The notes under the pieces: generated by a model
Told to the model about the DNA's origin: nothing
Databases searched by the model: none
What the model saw: the letters and a program-made list of their open reading frames with translations, nothing else
In this document: positions 1-8,026 of the stretch, piece by piece
Position numbering within the stretch: the stretch's first letter is position 1
Layout of the letters: every line of letters starts with the position of its first letter
DNA from: UBA12191 sp964422295
GTDB taxonomy: Bacteria > Planctomycetota > UBA8108 > UBA1146
Assembly: GCA_964422295.1 (NCBI GenBank)
Contig: CAYRAM010000003.1
Span: forward strand, 1 to 64,000
Length of the DNA stretch: 64,000 nucleotides
Direction: 5' to 3'
Position numbers and translations under genes: made by a program

Positions 1-413
1 CACCAGAAGTCGCCGGCGTTGCCGTGATACATCTGGCACTCGATCGATTGGGGAAACATACCGTAGAGGCGACGCGGTGTGGAAGCGTGAACGAGGATGC
101 CGCAGTTGCCGGGATCGGCGGCCCAGCGGTACTCGACGGTCAGGGTGTAGTTGGCGTACTCTTCGTCAGTAATCAGATGCCCCCCCGGTGTGCCGTGACT
201 GATCAGCAGACCATCCTTGACAGAGAAGGAAGCAGAAACGGGATCTCCAGAATCGGCGGCAGGAATATCGGTGTGCCAACCGCTGAGGTCCACGCCGTTG
301 AAGAGAGCGATGGAATTGCGGTCATCGCGAGATTCGAATTCGATGCTGCAACAGCCCTGGAATACGAGGCCACAAAGGGATAACACCAGCAAAGGAAAAG
401 GATCAATCCTCAT
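1..413 (-). CDS. DUF1080 / 3-keto-disaccharide hydrolase-like lipoprotein, partial
   Basis: The reading frame starts at an ATG at 413 and runs off the left edge, so only about 137 N-terminal residues are visible. It begins with a hydrophobic signal segment ending in VFQGC, a slightly non-ideal lipobox, so export as a lipoprotein is likely. The mature part carries the DUF1080 pattern: LFNGVDLSGW, then KDGLLISHG, then LITDEEYANYTL, then WAADPGNCGILVH. This family is a jelly-roll/lectin-like fold linked to 3-keto-glycoside hydrolysis and is expanded in planctomycetes. Its ATG overlaps the desaturase stop as ATGA, so the two are probably translated together. The C-terminal half is not in the window, so no catalytic statement can be made. 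Confidence 0.8.
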   Translation of the reverse strand, partial: MRIDPFPLLVLSLCGLVFQGCCSIEFESRDDRNSIALFNGVDLSGWHTDIPAADSGDPVSASFSVKDGLLISHGTPGGHLITDEEYANYTLTVEYRWAADPGNCGILVHASTPRRLYGMFPQSIECQMYHGNAGDFW

Positions 414-1624
414 GCAGGTATCGGCATGGTGTCGCGCAGCGCCAAAAATTCGCGCCACGAATGTTTCCATGCCCTGCGCGCTTCGATGACTGCCTTGCGC
501 AGGGATTCGGTGACTTCCCCACTTTTGACCGCCCGACGGTATTCCCGCAGGCGCTGGGTCCACAGTGCCAAAGTTTCTTCGACGCGTTCCCCGGCGTTTT
601 CGACACGCTTGCGCCACTCGCCATGTGCTTCAGGAACGGTTTCTGCGAGTTGGTCCTGATAGACTTCCAGTTGTCTGTCGAAGCGCTTTTTCCAACGCAC
701 GGGCGCTTCTGTTCGCTTCAGATTTCGGGTCATGCCGAAGAGATTGCCGCTCCAGATCAACCACTTTGAGGGATCGAAGTGGTACCACTTCAATCCATTG
801 CGGTAATCCGCGGGAAAGGTGTGGTGAAAATTGTGGTACCCCTCACCAAAGGTAATCAGGGCGCAGATCCAGGAGTCCTTGGAAGTATTCTTTTTCGACC
901 ACGGTTGGTTGCCGATCATGTGGCATAGACTGTTGATGCAAAAGGTCGCTTGGTGGGTGAAGACGATACGGGCGAGTCCGGCGAAGAGCAGCATTCCCAA
1001 AGGGCGACCGATCAGGAAGCCGAGCCCTAGTGGTAACAGCACATTGATTGTGAAAACGATTGACCAGTAATTGCGATGTTGCCACATCACCAGGCGGTCA
1101 TCGGCCAGGTCAGGGGCATTGCTGTAGTCGTATACCTTGTCGTTTTCATGAAAGATCCAGCGCATGTGCGACCACCAGAATCCCTTGGTGGCATCGTAGG
1201 GGTCACTGTGGTGATCGGTGTGCTTGTGGTGTCGACGGTGGGAAGCGGACCAGATCAGGGCACTGTTCTGCAGTGCGGATGCACCGGCAATGAGGGAGAG
1301 AAATTTCCACACGGGGTTTGCATCGTAGGAACGATGGGCAAAGAGACGGTGGTAACCGACAGTGATGCCCAATCCTGCAAAGATCCACAAGAAGACGGCA
1401 GTGGCGGTCAGTGACCAGTGATGTCCGGATATGTAGATGTATGCGGGGATCGAAAGAGCAGTGAGGATGGGGCTGAGACTGAGGAAGAGAGCATTCGACC
1501 AGATGATGGGGCCTCGTGCATTCGGGTTCTCCTCGGGGGCTAGCCCAGGATCATCCGGGGCTACTCCAGGATCCGATGGGACGGAGGGATGATCAGGGAG
1601 TTGGGTTGAATCACTGGTGCTCAT
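410..1624 (-). CDS. Delta-9-type acyl-CoA/acyl-lipid fatty acid desaturase
   Basis: An integral-membrane di-iron desaturase that would introduce a double bond into fatty acyl chains and so tune membrane fluidity. The three histidine boxes are intact: HRLFAH (residues 92-97), HRRHHKHTDHH (from 129) and HNFHH (254-258). Hydrophobic segments lie around residues 43-110 and 185-235. The N-terminus (about 10-35) is a Pro/Asp-rich stretch with near-repeats (SDPGVAPDDPGLAP). The last roughly 95 residues, after the catalytic core, are a charged, helix-prone extension without recognised motif, which makes the protein (404 aa) longer than the usual ~300-330. The stop overlaps the start of the downstream DUF1080 lipoprotein by 4 bp. 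The family assignment is firm; substrate form (CoA or lipid) is not decidable. Confidence 0.93.
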   Translation of the reverse strand: MSTSDSTQLPDHPSVPSDPGVAPDDPGLAPEENPNARGPIIWSNALFLSLSPILTALSIPAYIYISGHHWSLTATAVFLWIFAGLGITVGYHRLFAHRSYDANPVWKFLSLIAGASALQNSALIWSASHRRHHKHTDHHSDPYDATKGFWWSHMRWIFHENDKVYDYSNAPDLADDRLVMWQHRNYWSIVFTINVLLPLGLGFLIGRPLGMLLFAGLARIVFTHQATFCINSLCHMIGNQPWSKKNTSKDSWICALITFGEGYHNFHHTFPADYRNGLKWYHFDPSKWLIWSGNLFGMTRNLKRTEAPVRWKKRFDRQLEVYQDQLAETVPEAHGEWRKRVENAGERVEETLALWTQRLREYRRAVKSGEVTESLRKAVIEARRAWKHSWREFLALRDTMPIPA

Positions 1625-1638
1625 GGAACATCCAATCT

Positions 1639-1659
1639 TTGGGTCTGGCGTCGACCCAA
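1639..1659. promoter_or_regulatory. 7-bp inverted repeat upstream of the desaturase
   Basis: A perfect inverted repeat TTGGGTC-7 nt-GACCCAA sits 15 bp upstream of the desaturase ATG. It lies in the leader or promoter of that gene and could be an operator or a 5' hairpin. Desaturase genes are commonly transcriptionally regulated, but no specific regulator can be named. Confidence 0.3.
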
Positions 1660-1930
1660 GAAGCTCTTTCCTGACAGTGATTACACCGAATCGATGGGGG
1701 GTGGGTCAAACCGATCGGCAAACAAAGATGGTGTTTCCGCAGCGATTGTCACCTGAGAGCCAATTTGAGGCATCTGAGGCCGAAATTGAAAATTGAGGTC
1801 GAAGCAACAACAGGGGAGTTTGGCCCGATCAAAGCTATCGACATTCCCCGGCGGTGAGTTTCTACTCTTCCCGAATCGCCTGTTTTCAGGGGTGAGATCC
1901 GTTTTTCTTGTTCCCGTGAAAGGGACGATC

Positions 1931-3592
1931 ATGCATTGGTCCATTCTCTTTATCGCCCTGATCTCTACAGCCAATACAGTTGAAGATGCTCAACTTCCCA
2001 AGGATCTCCCCGCTCCACCGTTGATTCTCGAATCCTTGGGAGAGTACCGCAGAGATGTGGTGACCGAATCGGATGAAGCCCGTCGTTGGTTTGATCAGGG
2101 CTACAACTTGATGATGTCCTTCAATTTCAACGGTGCGATTCGTTCCTTCTATCAGGCGACGGTCCATGATCCAGAGTTTGCCATGGCGTGGTGGGGGATT
2201 GCGTATGCATCCGGACCAAACATCAATGTGCCGATGATCTTCCCCGGCCCCTATGCCGGTTGGTGTTACACGGCAAGCAAGAAAGCGGCAGAGTTCGCCG
2301 ATCGGGAGTCCCCATCCAATCAGGCCATCATCGCCGCTTTGCAAGATCGCTACACCTGGCCGATGCCGAATGATTTGGCAGAACTGAATGCAGCATATCG
2401 TGATGCGATCCTTATGGCGCATGAGAAGTTCCCCATCGACCCTGACATCGCAACATTGACGGTGGAGTCGATGATGTTGATGCAGCCTTGGACTTATTGG
2501 ACTGCGCAAGGGGAGCCGGTCGAGCGGACCCTGCAATTCAAAGGGATTATCGAAGGGGTCCTCGATCGGGAGCCGGACCACCCGGCAGCGTGCCACCTCT
2601 ACGTCCACATCATGGAATCGTCGCAGTATCCAGAGATGGCGGAAAAGGTCGCTGACCGACTACTGACGCTGATACCGGGTGCGGGTCACATGGTTCACAT
2701 GCCTTCTCATATCTGGATGTCGACGGGACGCTACGCCGATTCGGCGGCCTGCAATCGCAATGCAGTGGCGCTCGACGATGCCTGGTTTGAGAAGAATGGT
2801 GGCCCCACCGATTACTACTTCTATGGGATGCACAACAGGCACTTCCTCGGTTACGCCACTTTGATGCTCGGAAGAAGTCGCGAGTGCATCGAGGTGACAT
2901 CTGCGATCGCCGAGAAAGCACCGTTGGAAATCTTCCAGTTATATGCTTCTTTCAGCGACAATTGGGCCGCTTCCGAGTACCACGTATTGGTTCGTTTTGG
3001 CAAGTGGGAAGAGATCCTGAAGAAGCCGATGCCCCCCGAGTGGCGGTACGTTTCCAGGGCAGTTTTACACTACGCACGAGGGGTCGCCTTTGCCAATACC
3101 GAACGCTATGAGGAGGCGCGCGCAGAGTTGGCGAAGTTGGACGCAGCAGCAGAGGTGATACCGGATGATTTCACGATGGGGCAAAACTCTTGCGACGAGG
3201 TGATCGCTGTCGGTAGGCGAGTCCTCGAAGGTGAGATTCTCTTTAAGGAAGGAAGCCGGGAGGAGGCCCTGGAAAAACTTCGAGAGGCCGTCGCGTTGGA
3301 AGATCAACTCGTCTACGCAGAACCCCCGGCATGGCCGGTCCCGGCGCGCCACCCTTATGGAGCACTCTTGAATAGCGCAGGAAAATTCGTCGAGGCGGAG
3401 AAGGTATTTCTCAAAGATCTGGAGCATTACCCCGCCAATGGATGGGCGCTGATCGGATTGACCAATGCCCTCGAAGGGCAGGGCCGCATTGATGAAGCGG
3501 AGCTGACTCGTCGTGCCTTCCGCGAAGCATGGAAAGATGCGGACGTGAAACTGACCTCTGCGTGTTACTGCGGGGAGCTGGGGTCGCGGTAA
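1931..3592 (+). CDS. Secreted tetratricopeptide-repeat protein
   Basis: Encodes about 553 residues. The ATG at 1931 is preferred over the in-frame upstream start at 1793 because it is followed directly by a signal-like segment (MHWSILFIALISTANT) and preceded by a purine-rich AAAGGGACG. The mature part contains TPR-like helices: FNFNGAIRSFYQATVHDPEFAMAWWG, then repeated helical pairs, then a C-terminal pair with GALLNSAGKFVEAEKVFLKDLEHYP. The early GYNLMMSFNFNGAIRSF...WWGIAY pattern recurs in bacterial secreted TPR proteins of unknown function. There are no catalytic motifs; a scaffold or protein-binding role is inferred only from the fold. It stands alone between a divergent desaturase and the AIM24 cluster. 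Confidence 0.8.
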   Translation: MHWSILFIALISTANTVEDAQLPKDLPAPPLILESLGEYRRDVVTESDEARRWFDQGYNLMMSFNFNGAIRSFYQATVHDPEFAMAWWGIAYASGPNINVPMIFPGPYAGWCYTASKKAAEFADRESPSNQAIIAALQDRYTWPMPNDLAELNAAYRDAILMAHEKFPIDPDIATLTVESMMLMQPWTYWTAQGEPVERTLQFKGIIEGVLDREPDHPAACHLYVHIMESSQYPEMAEKVADRLLTLIPGAGHMVHMPSHIWMSTGRYADSAACNRNAVALDDAWFEKNGGPTDYYFYGMHNRHFLGYATLMLGRSRECIEVTSAIAEKAPLEIFQLYASFSDNWAASEYHVLVRFGKWEEILKKPMPPEWRYVSRAVLHYARGVAFANTERYEEARAELAKLDAAAEVIPDDFTMGQNSCDEVIAVGRRVLEGEILFKEGSREEALEKLREAVALEDQLVYAEPPAWPVPARHPYGALLNSAGKFVEAEKVFLKDLEHYPANGWALIGLTNALEGQGRIDEAELTRRAFREAWKDADVKLTSACYCGELGSR

Positions 3593-3716
3593 TCGGCTTG
3601 CCATCATCGCTGGGACTTCAAACCCTTGAGCCCGCTGAAGTTCCGGGGCTTGATTTCCATCATCGGCCATGATCGACTCTGGCAGTGACTTTCCACATTC
3701 CAGGGGGGTTGATTCG

Positions 3717-4376
3717 ATGCAGTTTGAGATCAAGGGAAACCCGGATTTCGGGGAGGCGACAGCCCAACTCGAATCGGGAGAATCTTTCCATGCGGCCTCC
3801 GGAGCGATGAATTGGCATCGGGGGCCGGTGACCTTTCGGCCACGATTGATGGGAGGGGTCGGGCGCTCCCTCGTGCGCAAGGTTCTCGGCGGCACCTCGA
3901 TGTTCATCAATGAGTACCAGGCGACCGGTCCCGCAGAGGTGGCATTCTCTCACCTCGTTGCCGGAACGCTGGTACAGATCCCCGTCACGGCTGTAGGAAT
4001 GCTGGTTGCCGGTGGTTGCTTTACCGCTTGCACCGAAGGGGTCGATCTGCGCACCCGCTTCGGCGGGATCAAAGCGTTCTTCAGTGGCAAGGGGGCCTTC
4101 TTCATCGAAGCCTCCGGATCGGGGGAGATCTTCTTCGGCGCCTATGGTGCGGTGGTGGAGAAGGAGTTGGATGGCGAACTGATCGTCGACAACGGTCACG
4201 TCCTCGCATGGGAGAATACTCTCGATTGGAGTCTGAAAGGAGCGGGTGGACTGAAGAGCACCCTCTTCTCAGGGGAAGGTTTGGTGATGCGCTTCAGTGG
4301 TCGCGGCCGGATCTGGTTGCAAACACGTCATTTGGCGGGCACGGCAGGGTGGATCACACCCTTCCTGAGAGCGTAG
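3717..4376 (+). CDS. AIM24 / TIGR00266 family protein, copy 1
   Basis: About 219 residues beginning MQFEIKG; the ATG at 3717 follows an AGGGGGG ribosome-binding site and matches where the two neighbours start. The AIM24 family is named for a yeast mitochondrial biogenesis protein and is a beta-rich fold. Visible family features are the early SGAMNWH segment, a central GGIKAFFSGKGAFF, FGAYGAV, then VDNGHVLAWE and a C-terminal LFSGEGLVMRFSGRGRIWLQTR. No signal peptide or catalytic residue is visible, and the bacterial function is unknown. It is the first of three tandem paralogues (8-bp gap to the next), presumably one operon. Confidence 0.88.
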   Translation: MQFEIKGNPDFGEATAQLESGESFHAASGAMNWHRGPVTFRPRLMGGVGRSLVRKVLGGTSMFINEYQATGPAEVAFSHLVAGTLVQIPVTAVGMLVAGGCFTACTEGVDLRTRFGGIKAFFSGKGAFFIEASGSGEIFFGAYGAVVEKELDGELIVDNGHVLAWENTLDWSLKGAGGLKSTLFSGEGLVMRFSGRGRIWLQTRHLAGTAGWITPFLRA

Positions 4377-4384
4377 GCGGGGCG

Positions 4385-5077
4385 ATGAAATTCAATATTC
4401 TCGAAACAGGTGCGTTTCAATCGGCTCTCGTCGAGTTTGGCCATGGGGAAGAATTTTTTAGTGAGGCGGGGGCAATGGTTCGTGCCTCCGGCAATGTCGA
4501 CATGGATGTGACGACCCGGAGCCGCGGCAAGAGTGGCATCATGGGTGGCATCAAAAGGCTCTTCAGTGGCGAATCCTTCTTCCTCAGCACTTACACCGTG
4601 GGACCGGGTGAAATCGGTGAAGTCGGACTGGCGCCAGTGCTTCCCGGTGAGATGAAAACCCTGTCCCTCGATGGCTCCACTACCTGGGTTTGTTCGGGCG
4701 GCTCCTTTATCGCTGCGGGCGGGGATGACGTCGAATTGGATACCAAATTTCAGGGGTTGGGCAGTGTCTTCAGTGGCGAGGGGATGTTTTTCCTGGAGGT
4801 TTCCGGGGTCGGTCAGGCGTTGGTCGGCGGGTTTGGCGCATTGTATGAGCTCGAAGTTGATGGCGAGTTGACTCTCGATACGGGTCATTTGATCGCTTAC
4901 GAAAAAAACCTCGAATACAAGATCACCAAAGCGGCCAGTTCCTGGACGCAAAGTTTCTTCTCCGGGGAAGGTTTCGTCATGAAGTTTGAAGGCCAGGGCA
5001 AAGTGATCACCCAGACCCACGATGCCACCGGGTTTGGCGCTACTCTGGGGCCTCTGTTGCCGGAAAGGTCCGGTTGA
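4385..5077 (+). CDS. AIM24 / TIGR00266 family protein, copy 2
   Basis: About 230 residues starting MKFNILETGAFQSALVEF. It repeats the architecture of copy 1: SEAGAMVRASG near the start, IKRLFSGESFFLSTY, FQGLGSVFSGEGMFFLEVSG, VDGELTLDTGHLIAYE, and the C-terminal FFSGEGFVMKFEGQGKVITQT. It sits 8 bp after copy 1, and its TGA shares one base with the ATG of copy 3 (TGATG), which indicates translational coupling. The three copies differ clearly in sequence, so they are old duplicates and not a recent amplification. Function is not known. Confidence 0.88.
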   Translation: MKFNILETGAFQSALVEFGHGEEFFSEAGAMVRASGNVDMDVTTRSRGKSGIMGGIKRLFSGESFFLSTYTVGPGEIGEVGLAPVLPGEMKTLSLDGSTTWVCSGGSFIAAGGDDVELDTKFQGLGSVFSGEGMFFLEVSGVGQALVGGFGALYELEVDGELTLDTGHLIAYEKNLEYKITKAASSWTQSFFSGEGFVMKFEGQGKVITQTHDATGFGATLGPLLPERSG

Positions 5078-5817
5078 TGAAGTACCGCATCGAATGCCAG
5101 CCCGGTTATTCCTACCTTGAAGTCGAACTCGATCCTGGCGACAGCATCGCTTCCGAATCGGGGGCGATGGCGTGGATGGACCCGGAGATCGACATGGAGA
5201 CTTCGACGAGGGGTGGGGTCTTTTCAGGGTTGAAGCGTGCGCTCCTGAGCGGTGAGTCCTTTTTCCAGAATACGTACACCACCGAGACATCGGGTGCCCG
5301 CCTCGCATTGGCACCGGGGCCTTCCGGCGCCATCGTTGCCCTCGAGTTGGCTGGTGAAGAGGTCTTTCTACAGAAGGGTGCCTATCTCGCCTCCATCGGC
5401 GACATTCAGATCGACACCAAGTTTGATGGTCTGCGCGGGTTCTTCAATGAGGGCCTTTTCATCCTCAAGTGCTCTGGCACCGGAACCCTCTTCTTCAACG
5501 CCTATGGTGATATTCAACAGGTGTCTCTCACGGGCCAGAATATCGGTGAGGATGTGGATGATCTCTTTGATGATCAGTGGGAGGACCAAGTTCAGGTTGC
5601 CGGGGATTACACCGTCGACAACGGTTTTGCGGTGGCGTGGGATCCGAGCCTCAGTTATCGCCTGACGACAGGTCGCAAGATCCGCTCCTTCCTCTTCGGG
5701 GACCAGATTATGCTGAGATTTTCCGGGGAGGGCAGGATTTGGGTCCAGAGCCGCAGTCCGCAGGCTTTTGCCAGTTGGATACATCCCTATCGACGTGTGA
5801 AATCGAATAACAATTGA
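5077..5817 (+). CDS. AIM24 / TIGR00266 family protein, copy 3
   Basis: About 246 residues. The ATG at 5077 overlaps the preceding stop (TGATG); a TTG three bases earlier is in frame but less likely. Family features: SESGAMAWMDPEIDMET, GGVFSGLKRALLSGESFFQNTY, FDGLRGFFNEGLFILKCSG, DNGFAVAWDPSLSYRL, and LRFSGEGRIWVQSRSPQAFASW. It differs from the others by a roughly 15-residue Asp/Glu-rich insertion (GEDVDDLFDDQWEDQVQ) before the DNG motif. It ends 120 bp before the next gene on the same strand. Confidence 0.88.
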   Translation: MKYRIECQPGYSYLEVELDPGDSIASESGAMAWMDPEIDMETSTRGGVFSGLKRALLSGESFFQNTYTTETSGARLALAPGPSGAIVALELAGEEVFLQKGAYLASIGDIQIDTKFDGLRGFFNEGLFILKCSGTGTLFFNAYGDIQQVSLTGQNIGEDVDDLFDDQWEDQVQVAGDYTVDNGFAVAWDPSLSYRLTTGRKIRSFLFGDQIMLRFSGEGRIWVQSRSPQAFASWIHPYRRVKSNNN

Positions 5818-5937
5818 GATCGGTCCGGTCGGCGAGGTTTTTCTGATGAGAGTGGTGAGTGACTCAGTATTCTGAGACCCGTTTGTCCAATTCTGAATTC
5901 CATTTGCCCCTGGGTGAAAGGGGAGCGGAGGTGAAAG

Positions 5938-7077
5938 TTGTCCTTTTCCGAGACGGCGGTCCAAGCGATTCAAAAAGTGGGAACCCGCGGAGATGCTTCT
6001 GCAGGTGAGATTCTGATCGAGGAGGGGGTTTTTGACGAAACCCTTTACTACCTCGAGTCGGGGCAAGTCGAAATCGTTCGTGATGATCAGGTGGTCGCCA
6101 CCATCTCCGCAGGGGATGTCTTTGGCGAGGTCGCTTTCGTCGAGAGACGGCCACGCACTGCCACCGTACGGGCAAAAGAGGCGTGCTCCTACGTCGCCGC
6201 CGAGAGACCGGATTTGCTTCGATCTCTCGCCGACAATTCCGAGGCGCTCTTTGAGTTTGTGCATGCCATCGAAGAGCGCAGAAATGCTCACATGGAATCC
6301 GGCGCTGATCAGGAAGTGGATGCGTTCCTGGAGCAGATCGCAACTGAGGCCACCGCTCACCGGGCGGTGCATCACCCTTACCTGCTCGCCCTGCGCAACA
6401 AATCTCTCCCCGACATGGAGTGGGCTCTCGCCGATTTTGCCCGTCAGTACCTCGGCTACTCATCCCATTTCCCGAGATACCTGACTACCGTCATCGGGCG
6501 ACTCGAAATTCCCGAGCATCGTTCGGCCCTCATGGAAAATCTGACCGAAGAGTCGGGGATCTACGAGAGTGAAGAGATGGAGGAACTGGCCGAGATCGGT
6601 GTCGAGCAGGAGTGGATCGATGGCGTCCCTCACCCGGTGCTCTTCCGTCGCTTCTGTCTCGCTGCCGGAGTCGATCAAGACACGCTTTCTGAAGACGCGG
6701 TCGAGGTGGTGTGCTGGCGCGAGATGTTCCTCGGAATCCTCTCCGGCGGTTCCACCGCCGAAGCGCTCGGCGCTCTCGGGCTCGGAACCGAAAATGTCGT
6801 CAGCACCATGTACCAACACTTCTTGCCCGCTCTCGAAGTCCTCGATGCGCCGCCCTCAGAAACCGTCTTCTTCCCGCTCCATGCTGCGGTCGATGATCAC
6901 CATCAGGAAACACTGATGGACATCTCCCGACACTATGCGGCAACAGCCGAGGGACGCAGGGATCTGCTCAAGGGGATGCGCAAAGCACTCGCATTGCGGG
7001 CAGGATTCTGGGACTGGCTTCACACTCGCTCATTGACCCAAGGGAAGTGTGACGAGGGTGCGACCTTGATGTTCTGA
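5938..7077 (+). CDS. cNMP-binding domain fused to heme-oxygenase-like (TenA/HDO-type) domain
   Basis: A TTG start is chosen because a near-perfect Shine-Dalgarno (GGAGGTGA) lies just upstream. Residues ~15-115 form a cyclic-nucleotide-binding domain (ESGQVEIV, then GDVFGEVAFVERRPRTATVRA, the phosphate-binding-cassette pattern). Residues ~130-375 look like an iron-containing redox-enzyme/TenA-like helical domain: HHPYLLALRN, ENLTEESG (the ExxxE-type metal/core segment), YQHFLPALE and H-x3-D-x2-H (HAAVDDHH). Relatives of the second domain include di-iron oxidases such as CADD. A ligand-gated oxidase, or a regulator using the fold only for binding, are both possible. It lies 120 bp after the three AIM24 genes and may be co-transcribed with them. 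Confidence 0.75.
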   Translation: MSFSETAVQAIQKVGTRGDASAGEILIEEGVFDETLYYLESGQVEIVRDDQVVATISAGDVFGEVAFVERRPRTATVRAKEACSYVAAERPDLLRSLADNSEALFEFVHAIEERRNAHMESGADQEVDAFLEQIATEATAHRAVHHPYLLALRNKSLPDMEWALADFARQYLGYSSHFPRYLTTVIGRLEIPEHRSALMENLTEESGIYESEEMEELAEIGVEQEWIDGVPHPVLFRRFCLAAGVDQDTLSEDAVEVVCWREMFLGILSGGSTAEALGALGLGTENVVSTMYQHFLPALEVLDAPPSETVFFPLHAAVDDHHQETLMDISRHYAATAEGRRDLLKGMRKALALRAGFWDWLHTRSLTQGKCDEGATLMF

Positions 7078-7090
7078 TCGCCAATAGCGA

Positions 7091-8020
7091 TCAACCGATC
7101 ACCCATTGGCGCAGGAGCAGTCTCGGTGCGGCAGGATCGTCTTCGTAGGCGGTGCGATCGTGCAGCGTCGTCGTGTTTTCGACCCACAGCATCTCACCGC
7201 GCTGGAGGGTAAAGGTCGCCACCGAATCATCTTCCTCCAAAGTCGCATCCAGTTGATCGAGGGCTTCCTGCAGTCGCGGGTGGGGTTCGATCTCCGCCTT
7301 TTCGTAACCCTTTTCGATCCAGAAGCGCATATAGCGGCAGACGGGGCCGCGGCTTTCGTCGCTGACATCGAAGACGGGGAAGCGATTGCGCAGCCTTTGA
7401 CTCTGATCCGCCCCCGGGGTGACGATGTCGCGGTAGTGGGGTTCTTCGAGGATGCGGCACAGTTCCGGGTGTTGTTGTGAAAGCTTTTGATGGGCGAGAA
7501 GAGCACAGGCGATACGCGAAGCTCCACCCACCGGTGCGGGGCGAATGCAGATCAGGCCGACCAGGTCGGGGAGTACATCGACCGCACTGGAATCGGTGTG
7601 AAGCCCGGTGGCGGCTCGGGTCTGGCTGACGGGGATGGCGGTCTTGGTGTAATCGCCGCCGCGATCCTTGACTTCGTAGAGGCGGCCGTAGTTCCCCAGG
7701 GGGGTTCCCAAGTGAACGCCAAAGGCGAGGTAGTAGCGCCTCAGCAGGTCGTCATCCATCGCCTCTTCCGGTGGGGCGGAAACGCGAACGACGCCGCTGC
7801 CCCGGTAGGCCTCTTCCCGGGTTTCGATCGCCAACTGTGAAAGCCGTTTCATTCCCGACACATCCCCATGGGTGACCTCATCGTCGATCACCTCCGGGCA
7901 ATCTCGGCGCCATTGCAGCAATTCTTCGATGATGCCTTCGTCGAAGGCCCGCGAGTGCTGGGGCCGTTGGGCGAGTTCTTTATTGGTCCAGGGAGACCGG
8001 GTTTTGGGGGTTCGGTTCAT
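7091..8020 (-). CDS. TauD/TfdA-family Fe(II)/2-oxoglutarate dioxygenase
   Basis: 309 residues. The facial triad is visible as H141-x-D143 (GLHTDSS) and a distal His at ~287 (TTTLHDRTAY), with an arginine at ~300-304 (PRLLLRQW) for the 2-oxoglutarate carboxylate. The family hydroxylates or cleaves small molecules; the substrate is not predictable here. It follows the methyltransferase on the same strand with a 6-bp gap, so they are probably one two-gene unit. It converges with the cNMP-binding fusion gene, whose stop lies 13 bp away, with a short hairpin (GATCGC-5-GCGATC, 7076-7092) between them. Confidence 0.88.
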   Translation of the reverse strand: MNRTPKTRSPWTNKELAQRPQHSRAFDEGIIEELLQWRRDCPEVIDDEVTHGDVSGMKRLSQLAIETREEAYRGSGVVRVSAPPEEAMDDDLLRRYYLAFGVHLGTPLGNYGRLYEVKDRGGDYTKTAIPVSQTRAATGLHTDSSAVDVLPDLVGLICIRPAPVGGASRIACALLAHQKLSQQHPELCRILEEPHYRDIVTPGADQSQRLRNRFPVFDVSDESRGPVCRYMRFWIEKGYEKAEIEPHPRLQEALDQLDATLEEDDSVATFTLQRGEMLWVENTTTLHDRTAYEDDPAAPRLLLRQWVIG

Positions 8021-8026
8021 CGGACA

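Noticed and set aside
4328..5314. Minus-strand frame of 328 codons over the AIM24 genes
   Set aside because: Shadow of two recognised AIM24 genes; no motifs of its own.
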